Shown: positions 16,448 to 24,434, counted from the first letter of the stretch. The stretch: 32,873 bases of DNA from Peptococcaceae bacterium BRH_c23 (GCA_000961805.1 LADV01000080.1:1-32873); one strand, 5' to 3'. The notes: generated from the letters alone by a model not told the origin. Translations and numbers: made by a program.

Positions 16448-17477
16448 ATCTAGCGTCATGATCACAGGTGCGACAGGATTTATCGGTAGTCACCTTACGA
16501 GGGCGTTTTGCGAAAAGGAGATCAAGGTTGGTTGCCTGATTAGAAGAGGCAGTAGCCTTTCCAATCTTGAGGGTTTAGCGGTAGAGTTAAAGACCGGGGA
16601 TATCAAGAATATTGAGGAATTGACCAGCGCTTTCAGCGGCTATGATTGGGTCATTCATAATGCCGCTAAAGTAGCCGACTGGGGGGATTATGAGGAATTC
16701 CATCAGACAAATGTAGTTGGTACCATCAATGTCTTAACTGCCTGTGTTCAGGCTGGGATAAAAAACATCCTCTTAACAGGGTCTAATTCCGTTTATGGAG
16801 AAGAAAACTGCTTTGACGTTAAGCATGAAGAAGCCCCTTATAATTCTCATTACCAATACTTCGCAGATAGTTTTTTTCCCTGTAAGTTAAATTACTATCG
16901 TGATACTAAAGCCTTGGCTAAGAAAGAGGCCTTGGCCTTTGCCGCAAGACATGACCTGAACCTGACGATATTAGAGCCTGTCTGGGTCTATGGTGAGAGG
17001 GAACTGAACACAGGGTTTTATGAATACCTCAAGACTGCGAAGGCAGGAGTTCCCTTTGTCCCGGGAGCAAACCAAAATAAATTCCATGTCATCTATGCCG
17101 GAGACTTGGCCAGGGCTTACTTTCTGGCCTATACAAAACAACTGACGGGCAGACACAGTATTCTAGTCGGTAATGAACAACCTGAAACTATGAATCGAAT
17201 TTATGGACTATTCTGTTCTGAAGCGGGACTAAAAAAGCCCCGCAGCCTTCCCAAGGCTTTGATCTATCCCGCCGCATTCCTCATGGAACTTCTATTCACT
17301 CTCTTTAAATCTTCGACTCCTCCGCTCTTGACGCGAGGGAGAGTAAACATGTTCTATGACAATATTGAGTTCTCAATTGAGAAGGCGAAGCAAATCCTCG
17401 GGTTCAACAATTCCTTTTGCCTAGAGGAAGGGATCAAAAGAACGGTTTTATGGTATAAACAGCAAGGAATGATTTGA
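16440..17477 (+). CDS. NAD(P)-dependent epimerase/reductase (extended SDR)
   Basis: A 345-residue extended short-chain dehydrogenase. The Rossmann motif is GATGFIGSHL (~10-19), the adenine/Asp region is TGDIKNIE, and the active-site Tyr-Lys is YYRDTK. It resembles 3-beta-HSD/dihydroflavonol reductase/nucleoside-sugar epimerase relatives. Such an enzyme (CerR) reduces 3-ketosphinganine in Caulobacter sphingolipid synthesis; here it sits with an oxoamine synthase and ACP, so reduction of an amino-ketone is a reasonable guess, not shown. It overlaps the ketosynthase stop (16440-16447). The C-terminal part has one hydrophobic stretch (~280-292). Confidence 0.88.
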   Translation: MNKSSVMITGATGFIGSHLTRAFCEKEIKVGCLIRRGSSLSNLEGLAVELKTGDIKNIEELTSAFSGYDWVIHNAAKVADWGDYEEFHQTNVVGTINVLTACVQAGIKNILLTGSNSVYGEENCFDVKHEEAPYNSHYQYFADSFFPCKLNYYRDTKALAKKEALAFAARHDLNLTILEPVWVYGERELNTGFYEYLKTAKAGVPFVPGANQNKFHVIYAGDLARAYFLAYTKQLTGRHSILVGNEQPETMNRIYGLFCSEAGLKKPRSLPKALIYPAAFLMELLFTLFKSSTPPLLTRGRVNMFYDNIEFSIEKAKQILGFNNSFCLEEGIKRTVLWYKQQGMI

Positions 17478-17506
17478 TCAGGCAGTCTTGAAAGGGGGGG
17501 GGACCC

Positions 17507-18799
17507 GTGATAACAGTAAGCAATCTAACAGGCTTCGGAAAAGTAGTCTTTATCTTAAGGTTAAAAGTAAGCATTTTTTTTCATTTTCTTCCCGCGCTCT
17601 GGAAAGGGGAGCTTTCCTTTAAGAGGTTTATTCTTTTATTAAAAAGGCTTTTACTTTTTGTATCCAAGATGGAACATAATAAATTAGTTGAAATTAATGA
17701 TAAGACTCGGTTAGGACTGTATATCCCTGGTTTTCCATCTCCAGCCTTTGAAACTGCCTGCCAGAAATTCAGTCAATTTGAGGAAAAAATGCCCTGTACC
17801 ACGGTCTTAGTATCAATTACATCGGCATGTCCTTATCATTGCAAGCATTGTTATCAGAAACTTGATAGAGGCAAGGATGTCAAGATTGATACTCTGATCG
17901 GGATTGTCAGGAAGCTGCAGGAGATGGGGATTGCCTTCTTCAATATTGAGGGTGGAGAACCCTTTTTTGCTTATGAGCGCTTGAAGCAGATTTGCGAGGC
18001 GATAGATTTCAGATCGGAGATTTGGATAAATTCTACCGGTGCTGGAATGACTAAGGAGAAGCTTGTAGAACTTAAAGAGTTAGATGTAACCGCTATTATG
18101 TTTTCTCTACACAGCCCTGATGCCAATACTTTTAATGGCTTTATGGGTAAAGAGTCTGCTTGGGAGACGATGGAGACCGGGGTTAAGATGTGCCATGATG
18201 CAGATTTGGCAGTTGCTTTTAATGCCTGCCTGATGCGAGATGACTTTTATAACGGTACTTTTGAACAAATTATGGAGGTGGCCAAGGACTCCAAGGCTTG
18301 TCTGATCCAGATTATTAAGCCCAAACCTGCGGGAGGGTGGCTGGAAAAAGAAGATATCGAATTCAGTGAGCAGGACATTGAACATATCAAAGAGAGAGTA
18401 AACCAATACAATTTACAAGCAGAGTTTATAGAATATCCAGCCATCTCGGCCCAAATTATTGAAGAAGACAAGTCAGTTTTTGGCTGTACAGCCGGGGGTA
18501 CCGACAGATTCTATATCAATGCCAAGGGTGATTTACAGCCCTGTGAGTTTCTAAATATCTCCTTTGGCAATATCACGGTGGATAAATTTGAGGATATCTA
18601 TCAAAAAATGCGCAGTTATTTTGCTTGGGGTGGAGAGAGTTATCTATGCGAAAGTTGCTCGCAAGAGATTAATCGGCTTTATCAAGAGAATAGTTTGAAT
18701 TCCCTTCCACTGACCCCGGAGCTCTCGGAAAAGATTTATAGTTCATGGGAGCGGGGCAGGCGCACGGATTTATATGAGCGGTTAGAGAAGATGAAGTAG
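17507..18799 (+). CDS. Radical SAM protein with SPASM-like C-terminus
   Basis: A 430-residue radical SAM enzyme. The cluster motif is C108-X3-C112-X2-C115 in SACPYHCKHC, followed by NIEGGEPFF (SAM binding GGE). The C-terminal region has GCTAGGTDRFYINAKGDLQPC and CESCSQEI, a Cys set like SPASM/twitch auxiliary clusters. The first ~60 residues before the barrel are hydrophobic and basic, possibly membrane-associating. Start GTG 17507 follows a very purine-rich site with nine G in a row (17494-17502). The gene ends the cluster and is followed by a terminator. SPASM enzymes modify peptides, but no precursor peptide is evident; a lipid or small-molecule substrate is equally possible here. Confidence 0.9.
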   Translation: MITVSNLTGFGKVVFILRLKVSIFFHFLPALWKGELSFKRFILLLKRLLLFVSKMEHNKLVEINDKTRLGLYIPGFPSPAFETACQKFSQFEEKMPCTTVLVSITSACPYHCKHCYQKLDRGKDVKIDTLIGIVRKLQEMGIAFFNIEGGEPFFAYERLKQICEAIDFRSEIWINSTGAGMTKEKLVELKELDVTAIMFSLHSPDANTFNGFMGKESAWETMETGVKMCHDADLAVAFNACLMRDDFYNGTFEQIMEVAKDSKACLIQIIKPKPAGGWLEKEDIEFSEQDIEHIKERVNQYNLQAEFIEYPAISAQIIEEDKSVFGCTAGGTDRFYINAKGDLQPCEFLNISFGNITVDKFEDIYQKMRSYFAWGGESYLCESCSQEINRLYQENSLNSLPLTPELSEKIYSSWERGRRTDLYERLEKMK

Positions 18800-18831
18800 T
18801 CGACTTATCATTCACCCATAAAGTACAAGTT

Positions 18832-18858
18832 GCATCGGACGTAGGTTCGATGCCTTTT
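18832..18858 (+). terminator. Terminator at the end of the biosynthetic cluster
   Basis: GCATCGGAC (18832-18840), loop GTAG, GTTCGATGC, then CTTTTATT; 9-bp stem with one G:T pair, 32 nt after the radical SAM stop. Confidence 0.75.
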
Positions 18859-19120
18859 ATTGTAAAAAGATGAATAAGTTACTTACAAGTCCTACGCTCA
18901 CCTTCAATTATTTAGCAAGAGGCAATGATATTAGCCTAAAAAATCAAAGAGAATTAGATTCTTACAGGTTCTCTTTAGGCTACAAATCTGTTAAACCCCC
19001 TCAAAAGACTTCTAGGTATCGTAAAGATATTATGTAAGAGGCACAAGCCCAAAAGCGCCTGCTATGTAATAAACAGGCCTTATATTTACCTAACAATTAT
19101 AAAAAGAAAGAGGTTAAAAA
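18859..19120 (+). promoter_or_regulatory. Structured leader of the repeat-protein gene
   Basis: This gap has no ORF but strong secondary structure. TAGCCTA (18932-18938) pairs with TAGGCTA (18976-18982) and, inside it, AAGAGAA (18947-18953) with TTCTCTT (18969-18975), leaving a one-sided bulge. Nearer the gene, AGGC (19039-19042) can pair with GCCT (19057-19060), while GCCTG (19057-19061) can instead pair with CAGGC (19074-19078), so the two helices compete. This could be a regulatory leader; it matches no riboswitch class I can recognise. Confidence 0.35.
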
Positions 19121-20650
19121 ATGAAATCAATTAAGAAAAGACTCACAGTTGCCGTAACAATTGTGCTTTTGGCATTCCCATTTAGTGCAGCAATGACTAT
19201 GGCAGACACAGTTACCGCGGATCAAACTACAATGGTGACATATGAAGTTACTTCGGAAACAGCGGCAGCAGAAACTGCAGTAGCAGCCTATGAAGTTGCG
19301 CCAATCACTACATTAGATCAAGTAGCTATAGCTGAGGGTCTAAAAGAAGCAGCGGATACAGCAATAGAAGCAGTAGTCGATGTGGCTGTAAAAACAGCTT
19401 TGGAACTTAGAGTAACAAACCAAACAGCAACAATTTTAATAGAAAAAACTACGCTTCAGGCAGAAGTAGCAGTAGCAGCCTATGAAGCTGCGCCAATAAC
19501 TACGTTAGATCAAGTAGCTATAGCTGAGGGTCTAAAAGCAGCAGCGGATACAGCGGTAGAAGTAGTCGTCGAATCGGATGTAAAAACAGCTTTCGCACTT
19601 AGGGTAACAAACCAAACAGCAGCAATTACAACAGCTAAAACAGCACTTCAGGCAGAAGCAGCAGTAACAGCCTATGAGGCTGCGCCAATTACTACATTAG
19701 AAGAAGTAGCTACAGCTGAAGGACTTAAAGAAGCAGCGGATACAGCGGTAGAGGCAGTAGCTGATGGGGATGCAAAAACAGCTTTGGAACTTAGAGTAAC
19801 AAACCAAACAGTAGCAATTGCAACAGCAAAAGATGCACTGACACCAGTTGTCGACGATAATGGCGAAATAGTTGCACCGGCTACCTGGTTCACTGATTTA
19901 ATCGCAAAACTCCAGCTTGCTCTGACTTTTGACCCAGTACGTAAATGCGAGCTAAATGAACAGCACGCACTAGCAAAGTTGGCGAAAGCCCAGAAAATGA
20001 TGATGAACGGTGACTCAGAAAACGCCGAGATCTATTTAAACCAGTATACAGATAAGATCGCCAAGGCGCAGGCCTTCCTTGAGCAAGTTGAAGATCCTAC
20101 ATCTGAAGCAGCTATAACCCTTAGTACAGCCCTCAATAATGTTAACTCAAACAACGTTGTAGTTCTTAGTAATTTAATAGATAAGCTTCCTCCACAAGCT
20201 GCTCAAAAATTAGCGCTTAATGTCGTACGCTCCATGGAGAAGGCAGTCAATAAGCTGGAAAAGGAAGAAGCTAAGGTAGCAGATGAGACGACGCCAGCAA
20301 CACTACCGGTAGTGGATCATGAAAGTTTAGAAAAGCAAACCAAAGTTGCTTTGGAAGAATTTAAGAAATCTCTCATTCAAAAAGGAAAGGTTCACCTTGA
20401 TGACCTTGAGCAAGACCAACGAGATGGGGATAAAAATGTAGCCAAGCAGTCCAAACCAAAGTCGGAAATGAAACAAAAATTTGAGAATCAAAGCCAGGAA
20501 AATCAGGCGAAGGTTAATCCAATTAAAGAACAAACGACACCAACTAACCGGACGGATGAAAATAATAAAGATGACCGGAACAAACAGACAGATCGTACAA
20601 AAGATAACGGTAGAAATGGTGATGACAACAATCGTCGGGATGATAGATAA
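19121..20650 (+). CDS. Secreted protein with three 64-residue repeats and DUF5667-like domain
   Basis: A 509-residue exported protein of unknown function. A signal peptide spans ~1-28 (KKR start, hydrophobic core, cleavage near TMA-D). Three tandem repeats of exactly 64 residues follow (53-116, 117-180, 181-244), each with a YE-x-APITTL motif, AEGLKxAAD, then LRVTNQT. They are Ala-rich, probably helical, and nearly identical in DNA, showing recent duplication. Residues ~256-330 (FTDLIAKLQLALTFDP, then ELNEQHALAKLAKAQ) resemble DUF5667 of secreted Firmicute proteins. The tail (~430-509) is a low-complexity Lys/Asn/Asp/Arg/Gln-rich region. AAAGAGG lies before ATG 19121. A cell-wall or extracellular matrix role is inferred only. 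Confidence 0.85.
   Translation: MKSIKKRLTVAVTIVLLAFPFSAAMTMADTVTADQTTMVTYEVTSETAAAETAVAAYEVAPITTLDQVAIAEGLKEAADTAIEAVVDVAVKTALELRVTNQTATILIEKTTLQAEVAVAAYEAAPITTLDQVAIAEGLKAAADTAVEVVVESDVKTAFALRVTNQTAAITTAKTALQAEAAVTAYEAAPITTLEEVATAEGLKEAADTAVEAVADGDAKTALELRVTNQTVAIATAKDALTPVVDDNGEIVAPATWFTDLIAKLQLALTFDPVRKCELNEQHALAKLAKAQKMMMNGDSENAEIYLNQYTDKIAKAQAFLEQVEDPTSEAAITLSTALNNVNSNNVVVLSNLIDKLPPQAAQKLALNVVRSMEKAVNKLEKEEAKVADETTPATLPVVDHESLEKQTKVALEEFKKSLIQKGKVHLDDLEQDQRDGDKNVAKQSKPKSEMKQKFENQSQENQAKVNPIKEQTTPTNRTDENNKDDRNKQTDRTKDNGRNGDDNNRRDDR
19277..19852 (+). repeat. Three 192-bp in-frame DNA repeats
   Basis: The 64-codon repeat units start at about 19277, 19469 and 19661. The blocks coding YE-x-APITTL and AEGLK-x-AAD are almost identical at nucleotide level, so copy number could vary by recombination without breaking the frame. 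Confidence 0.85.
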
Positions 20651-20659
20651 ATTATCACT

Positions 20660-20686
20660 AAGCGGCTCATCAGAGTCGCTTTTTTT
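20660..20686 (+). terminator. Terminator of the repeat-protein gene
   Basis: AAGCGGCTC, loop ATCA, GAGTCGCTT, then TTTTTT; one G:T pair, 9 nt after the stop codon. Confidence 0.85.
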
Positions 20687-20807
20687 AACCAATTATCAAA
20701 GTTGGCGAACGAAACATTTCAATCTCGCTTTAATGGCATAAATTAACGTTTTAGAATTCAGCCTTTTGCAGAAACTAATTTTAGTTTAATGTAAAGGAGA
20801 TTAAAAG

Positions 20808-20954
20808 ATGGCAACCTTAGGCAAAGGCAACAATACAAATTTCTTACCACTAGGAAATACTCCTAAACCAGGAATAATAACACCGAAGTCAAAAGTAATT
20901 GCGGAAAAGCTGGATGTTCCAACTAATGAAAATACAAATCCTAGTCATAATTAA
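20808..20954 (+). CDS. Small 48-residue protein of unknown function
   Basis: An ATG-started 48-codon frame behind an excellent ribosome binding site (AAAGGAGA, 7 nt spacing) and ahead of a strong terminator at 20970. The peptide is hydrophilic, Asn/Thr/Pro/Lys-rich, with Gly-Lys-Gly-Asn near the start and no Cys, signal peptide or membrane segment. The preceding terminator at 20660 and the AT-rich gap imply its own promoter. Its stop overlaps the stop of the convergent Cys-rich protein gene by 3 nt. I do not recognise a family. It could be a small regulatory or spore-associated peptide, or a substrate of the neighbour; all of these are guesses. Confidence 0.65.
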   Translation: MATLGKGNNTNFLPLGNTPKPGIITPKSKVIAEKLDVPTNENTNPSHN

Positions 20955-21607
20955 TTAATCAACATCTCACAGGACAGCTTTGGCTGTCCTGCTTTTTTTA
21001 CCACTTTAGCTCGCCGTTGGAGTAATCCGAAATCCTCTATATTTATTACTCTATTGAAAGTTTCTGTCGGCGGGTTAATTCTATTGATTCCTGAAATCAT
21101 GGTGTTTACGGTTCCGGAAAATTCAGCTATAAAGTTGTGTAGTCTTGACTTATTAAAACCCTTGTCATATATCAGTTTACTATTTAAAAAATTATTTAAG
21201 TCATATTCCCTGCTTAAAAAGTATTCATCAAATTTTTCTTCAATGATGGCTGGCCCAAAGATAGCCGCTTCCCGGCATATAAATAACCGGCACAGAGGCG
21301 TTATGGCATCCCTTGGTAAGACACATCCCAAGTCACTTGCGAAGGGACAATGGTTCAAACCAGCTTTCATTTTTATCATAATTCCGTTATATCCCTTAAT
21401 TATCTGGCCTTTTTTCAATGTTAACTCATAAATATCAGGGTAATGAAGATATAAAAATACTAAATCGAAAAGACAAAATTCCGGTTCATAAGAACAGCAA
21501 CCTATTCTTTTACTTTCATTTTTATTATTTCGGTAACAAACTGAACAAAGATTAGTACAAATACTAGGACGTAAGGGGTCATTAATAATTTTAAACTCAG
21601 CTAACAT
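20951..21607 (-). CDS. Cysteine-rich (YkgJ/Fe-Zn chelating-like) protein
   Basis: A 218-residue soluble protein. Cys residues cluster as CTNLCSVCYR, then GCC, C near residue 45, then NHCPFASDLGC, TPLC and FIC. This pattern (C-x3-C-x2-C...CC...C...GC...C..x..C) recalls the YkgJ-type zinc/iron-chelating cysteine cluster family and suggests a bound metal or Fe-S cluster. The C-terminal ~100 residues have no Cys. ATG 21607 (minus) has AAAAAGGAG about 11 nt upstream. Its last ~18 codons are encoded through the terminator hairpin of the convergent small gene. Function is unknown. Confidence 0.75.
   Translation of the reverse strand: MLAEFKIINDPLRPSICTNLCSVCYRNNKNESKRIGCCSYEPEFCLFDLVFLYLHYPDIYELTLKKGQIIKGYNGIMIKMKAGLNHCPFASDLGCVLPRDAITPLCRLFICREAAIFGPAIIEEKFDEYFLSREYDLNNFLNSKLIYDKGFNKSRLHNFIAEFSGTVNTMISGINRINPPTETFNRVINIEDFGLLQRRAKVVKKAGQPKLSCEMLIN
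20970..20999 (+). terminator. Strong terminator of the 48-residue peptide gene
   Basis: CAGGACAGC (20970-20978), loop TTTG, GCTGTCCTG, then CTTTTTTT: a perfect 9-bp stem. It lies within the 3' coding end of the minus-strand Cys-rich gene. Confidence 0.9.
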
Positions 21608-21753
21608 TAAGTAAATTACTCCTTTTTACAAATAAAACTTCTTTACGTATTTAATAGAGGAGATGAGATCTATAATAGTTTTTTCTCGCGTTTAGGACGA
21701 TTTACTATGGTGTTTGTTTGGGAGTTTAGGAGTAATATTGTGATATGTAAATG

Positions 21754-21779
21754 TTACCAATGTCTTTGGTAATTTTTTC
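21754..21779 (+). terminator. Terminator-like hairpin in leader of GNAT gene
   Basis: TTACCAA, loop TGTCT, TTGGTAA, TTTTTT. There is no plus-strand gene upstream, so it may attenuate a transcript reading toward the acetyltransferase. The rest of the 290-nt gap holds a second stem TCGGC/GCCGA (about 21793-21811) but no ORF. Confidence 0.5.
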
Positions 21780-21900
21780 TATTAAGGAATGCACTCGGCC
21801 AAAAGGGAGCCGATGAGCACATGTAAAATGAACAACATGACGGTCTGGCTTTTTTGTTTATTCATGGATTATTTATGATCAGGGAGGAAATGTAGGGAAG

Positions 21901-22308
21901 ATGTGGAAAGTATTTAGAAGTAGATTATCAGGGGATTCGAAAAACCACTGTAAGAGTAATTCAGACAATAATTGGTTGGATGATGTGTCAGGTCTAAATA
22001 AAACGATAAAAGATAAGCAAGGTAATATCATTGGAGGACTAAAATGTTATCTTTATGGATGGAAGTGTTTATATATAGAGCTGTTTTGGGTTAAAGAAGA
22101 ATACCGGAAAAAAGGGTGTGGCTCTCAACTATTAAGAGAGGTAGAAAGAGCTGCAAAGGAACAAGGGTGCTATTTAGCGCATGTAGACACCTTTGATTTT
22201 CAAGGCAAAGGTTTTTATGAGAAACATGGGTATGAAGTTTTTGGGGTCTTAGAGGTGGTGTCTAGGAAAAAGGTAACGAATGAGTCAATATGGGAAGCTG
22301 GTTTGTAA
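21901..22308 (+). CDS. GNAT-family N-acetyltransferase
   Basis: A 135-residue acetyl-CoA-dependent acyltransferase. Motif A is in LFWVKEEYRKKGCGSQLLREVE (Q/R-x2-G-x-G/A form KKGCGS), and the C-terminal GKGFYEKHGYEVFG is the typical beta5-alpha4-beta6 motif of small-molecule GNATs. The first ~30 residues are polar and not conserved. GGGAGGAAATGTAGGGAAG precedes the ATG. The substrate cannot be told. A hairpin follows at 22337. Confidence 0.88.
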   Translation: MWKVFRSRLSGDSKNHCKSNSDNNWLDDVSGLNKTIKDKQGNIIGGLKCYLYGWKCLYIELFWVKEEYRKKGCGSQLLREVERAAKEQGCYLAHVDTFDFQGKGFYEKHGYEVFGVLEVVSRKKVTNESIWEAGL

Positions 22309-22336
22309 TGGTTCAAAGTTATGAAGAAAGATAGAA

Positions 22337-22360
22337 ACACTGCTCTAAAAAGAGCAGTGT
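22337..22360 (+). terminator. Hairpin after the acetyltransferase
   Basis: ACACTGCTCT, loop AAAA, AGAGCAGTGT: a perfect 10-bp stem, but the T-run (22370-22375) starts 9 nt later, so termination strength is uncertain. Confidence 0.55.
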
Positions 22361-22526
22361 CATAATACATTTTTTCGATTCGAAAAGAAATGAGCCATAA
22401 TCTGTAGTACAACCAGCATATCCCAATTGTCTCAACATCGCAGTGATGTTTCCACGATGATTATCTAAAATTCTAACCAAGGGATAGAAAATGTTCAGCA
22501 AAGGCGATAGAAATGAGGCTTAGAAA

Positions 22527-23723
22527 TTGATCAGCCCGTATTTATGGATCTTGAGTTTTGGTCATCTAATTGTAGATTTGGTTCAGGGGGTCCTTCCTAT
22601 ATTGATGCCCTTACTTGCTCAAAGCTTTCATCTCAGCTACTTTCAAGTCGGTACCATTACTTTGGCATTTACCTTCAGCTCGGCCATTATCCAGCCGGTT
22701 TTCGGTGTGTTAAGTGACCGTTACAGCATGCCTTGGTTAATGCCTCTAGGGCTTTTCCTTTCTGGTTTTGGTTTGGCACTAATTGGAATAGTCAACTCTT
22801 ACGGATTATTGTTGCTTGCGGTGCTGTTGAGCGGTATCGGAGTGGCGGGATACCACCCGGAAGGGTCTAAAATGGCCCATTTTGCAAGCGAGGACACCAA
22901 AGCTGGGTCTTCGATGGCGGTTTTTTCAGTAGGAGGGAATCTCGGCTTTGGCCTTGGCCCTATACTTGCGATGTTTGTATTGAGCTTTGCAGGCTTGGAC
23001 TCAATTCAGAGTGTAATGATTCCTGGTGCACTGGCTGCTGTAATCTTCTTGTTTTTATTGCCCAGATTTAAGAAAATTCTAGCAAGAAAATCACACATGC
23101 AAAAAAAAGATCAAGAACAAACTGTCAGTAGCGTCAATAGGGTTGGGAGCTTAATATTATTGATACTGTACGTAACCATAAGATCATGGATACAATCCGG
23201 CCTAGTTTATTTCATTCCCTTTTATTTTCCCAGTTTTAAAGGTATTGCTGAGCCTGTATATCTAGTGAGTATATTTTTACTTGCCGGAGTAGTAGGTACG
23301 ATTTTAGGCGGGCCATTTGCCGACCGTTTTGGCGGGCGGAACGGTTTATTGGCTTCGATGATCATTTCCCTAATCACGATCTACCCGTTTTTGCACTTGA
23401 ACGGCACTTGGATTCCCGTTTTATCTTTTATTATCGGTGCGTCACTAATCTCAACTTTTTCCACCACAGTGGTTTTCGGACAAAGGCTTTTACCTCATAA
23501 CATCGGGTTAGCTTCGGGGCTGATGCTCGGTTTTGGTATTGGTATGGGCTCTATCGGAGTAACGATACTTGGAGCAATTGCTGATCATGTAGGGATGCCT
23601 TTTACCATGGACATTATCAGCCTGCTTCCCGTCCTAGGCATAATACTTGCTTTTACTCTGCCGGATGTTAGATCTAGGGGATTTATTACTAAGCCGGGAA
23701 ACGCCTTGCAGCAACAAGCATGA
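22527..23723 (+). CDS. MFS exporter, fosmidomycin-resistance (Fsr) type
   Basis: A 398-residue major facilitator protein with 12 predicted membrane helices in two halves joined by a basic loop (~185-205, KSHMQKKDQEQ). The segments GHLIVDLVQGVLPILMP at the start and GVAGYHPEGSKMAHF (~105-120) are characteristic of the Fsr group, which exports fosmidomycin and similar compounds; the MFS signature GVLSDRYSMPW is present between TM2 and TM3. Start TTG 22527 has ATGAGGCT upstream. It is monocistronic and ended by the hairpin at 23802. The true substrate is unknown. Confidence 0.9.
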   Translation: MISPYLWILSFGHLIVDLVQGVLPILMPLLAQSFHLSYFQVGTITLAFTFSSAIIQPVFGVLSDRYSMPWLMPLGLFLSGFGLALIGIVNSYGLLLLAVLLSGIGVAGYHPEGSKMAHFASEDTKAGSSMAVFSVGGNLGFGLGPILAMFVLSFAGLDSIQSVMIPGALAAVIFLFLLPRFKKILARKSHMQKKDQEQTVSSVNRVGSLILLILYVTIRSWIQSGLVYFIPFYFPSFKGIAEPVYLVSIFLLAGVVGTILGGPFADRFGGRNGLLASMIISLITIYPFLHLNGTWIPVLSFIIGASLISTFSTTVVFGQRLLPHNIGLASGLMLGFGIGMGSIGVTILGAIADHVGMPFTMDIISLLPVLGIILAFTLPDVRSRGFITKPGNALQQQA

Positions 23724-23801
23724 AAAACCACTATTCATCTCCGGTACTATTATAGTTGGTCTAAGCAGGGTAAAATGTCTGCTAAATCTATGAATCGCTC
23801 T

Positions 23802-23836
23802 CACCCTTGCACAATTATCGTGTAAGGGTGTTTTTT
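23802..23836 (+). terminator. Terminator of the Fsr-type exporter
   Basis: CACCCTTGCAC (23802-23812), loop AATTATC, GTGTAAGGGTG (23820-23830), then TTTTTTG; 11-bp stem with one G:T pair. Confidence 0.9.
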
Positions 23837-23897
23837 GTCCGTATTCACTATTTCGCCATGTTTCGCGGTCAATTACTAATATACTTGTCTTTGTCTA

Positions 23898-24434
23898 ATG
23901 GATATTCTGCATGGGAATAAAGGTAAGTGGCAAGTAACTATCCGGGCACTACGTATATTGCGTATTGCTACGAGTGTAAAAAGGCTGCGCATCATTATAG
24001 TAGCAATCATAGAGACGCTTCCAAGTATGGGATGGGTTTCGCTCCTTTTGTTTATTTTGTACTATATCTTTGCTATAATCGGCACAAATATGTTTGGCGC
24101 GGATTTCAATAAATGGTTTGGCACATTGGGTAGAAGCATGTACACCTTGTTTCAGGTGATGACACTTGAAAGCTGGTCAATGGGAATTTCACGTCCTGTC
24201 ATGGAAGTATTCCCTTATGCATTTCTATATTTTGTTCCCTTTATAGTCATATCAGCCTTTATTGTCGTAAATGTAGTGGTTGGCATTGTCGTGAATGCTA
24301 TTTCCGAAATTGCTGCGGCGGAAGCTAAGGACCAGGAAGAAATGGCTGGGAGTGCTGGTAGCAAAAATGTAGAACTCAAAGCTGAATTAGTGAAGCTTAA
24401 GGCCCAAATCGAGAATCTGGAAAAATTATTATAG
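23898..24434 (+). pseudogene. Voltage-gated sodium channel remnant (pore module only)
   Basis: The 178-residue frame matches the C-terminal part of bacterial NaChBac-type channels. It starts in the middle of the S4 sensor (RALRILRIATSVKRLR), followed by S5, a pore helix with the selectivity filter TLESWS, S6 (FIVVNVVVGIVVNAI) and a C-terminal coiled coil (KAELVKLKAQIENLEKLL), as in the tetrameric channel. S1-S3 and most of S4 are missing; upstream sequence in this frame soon meets a stop and no ribosome binding site precedes ATG 23898. I call it a 5'-truncated gene. A pore-only protein could in principle still assemble, but expression looks unlikely. Confidence 0.8.

Noticed and set aside
17507..18799. 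RiPP maturase reading of the SPASM protein
   Set aside because: No short precursor-peptide frame with a ribosome binding site lies next to it; the neighbours are lipid-type enzymes.
19031..19080. Possible c-di-GMP or preQ1 riboswitch before the repeat-protein gene
   Set aside because: The conserved core sequences of these classes are not present; only generic helices are seen.
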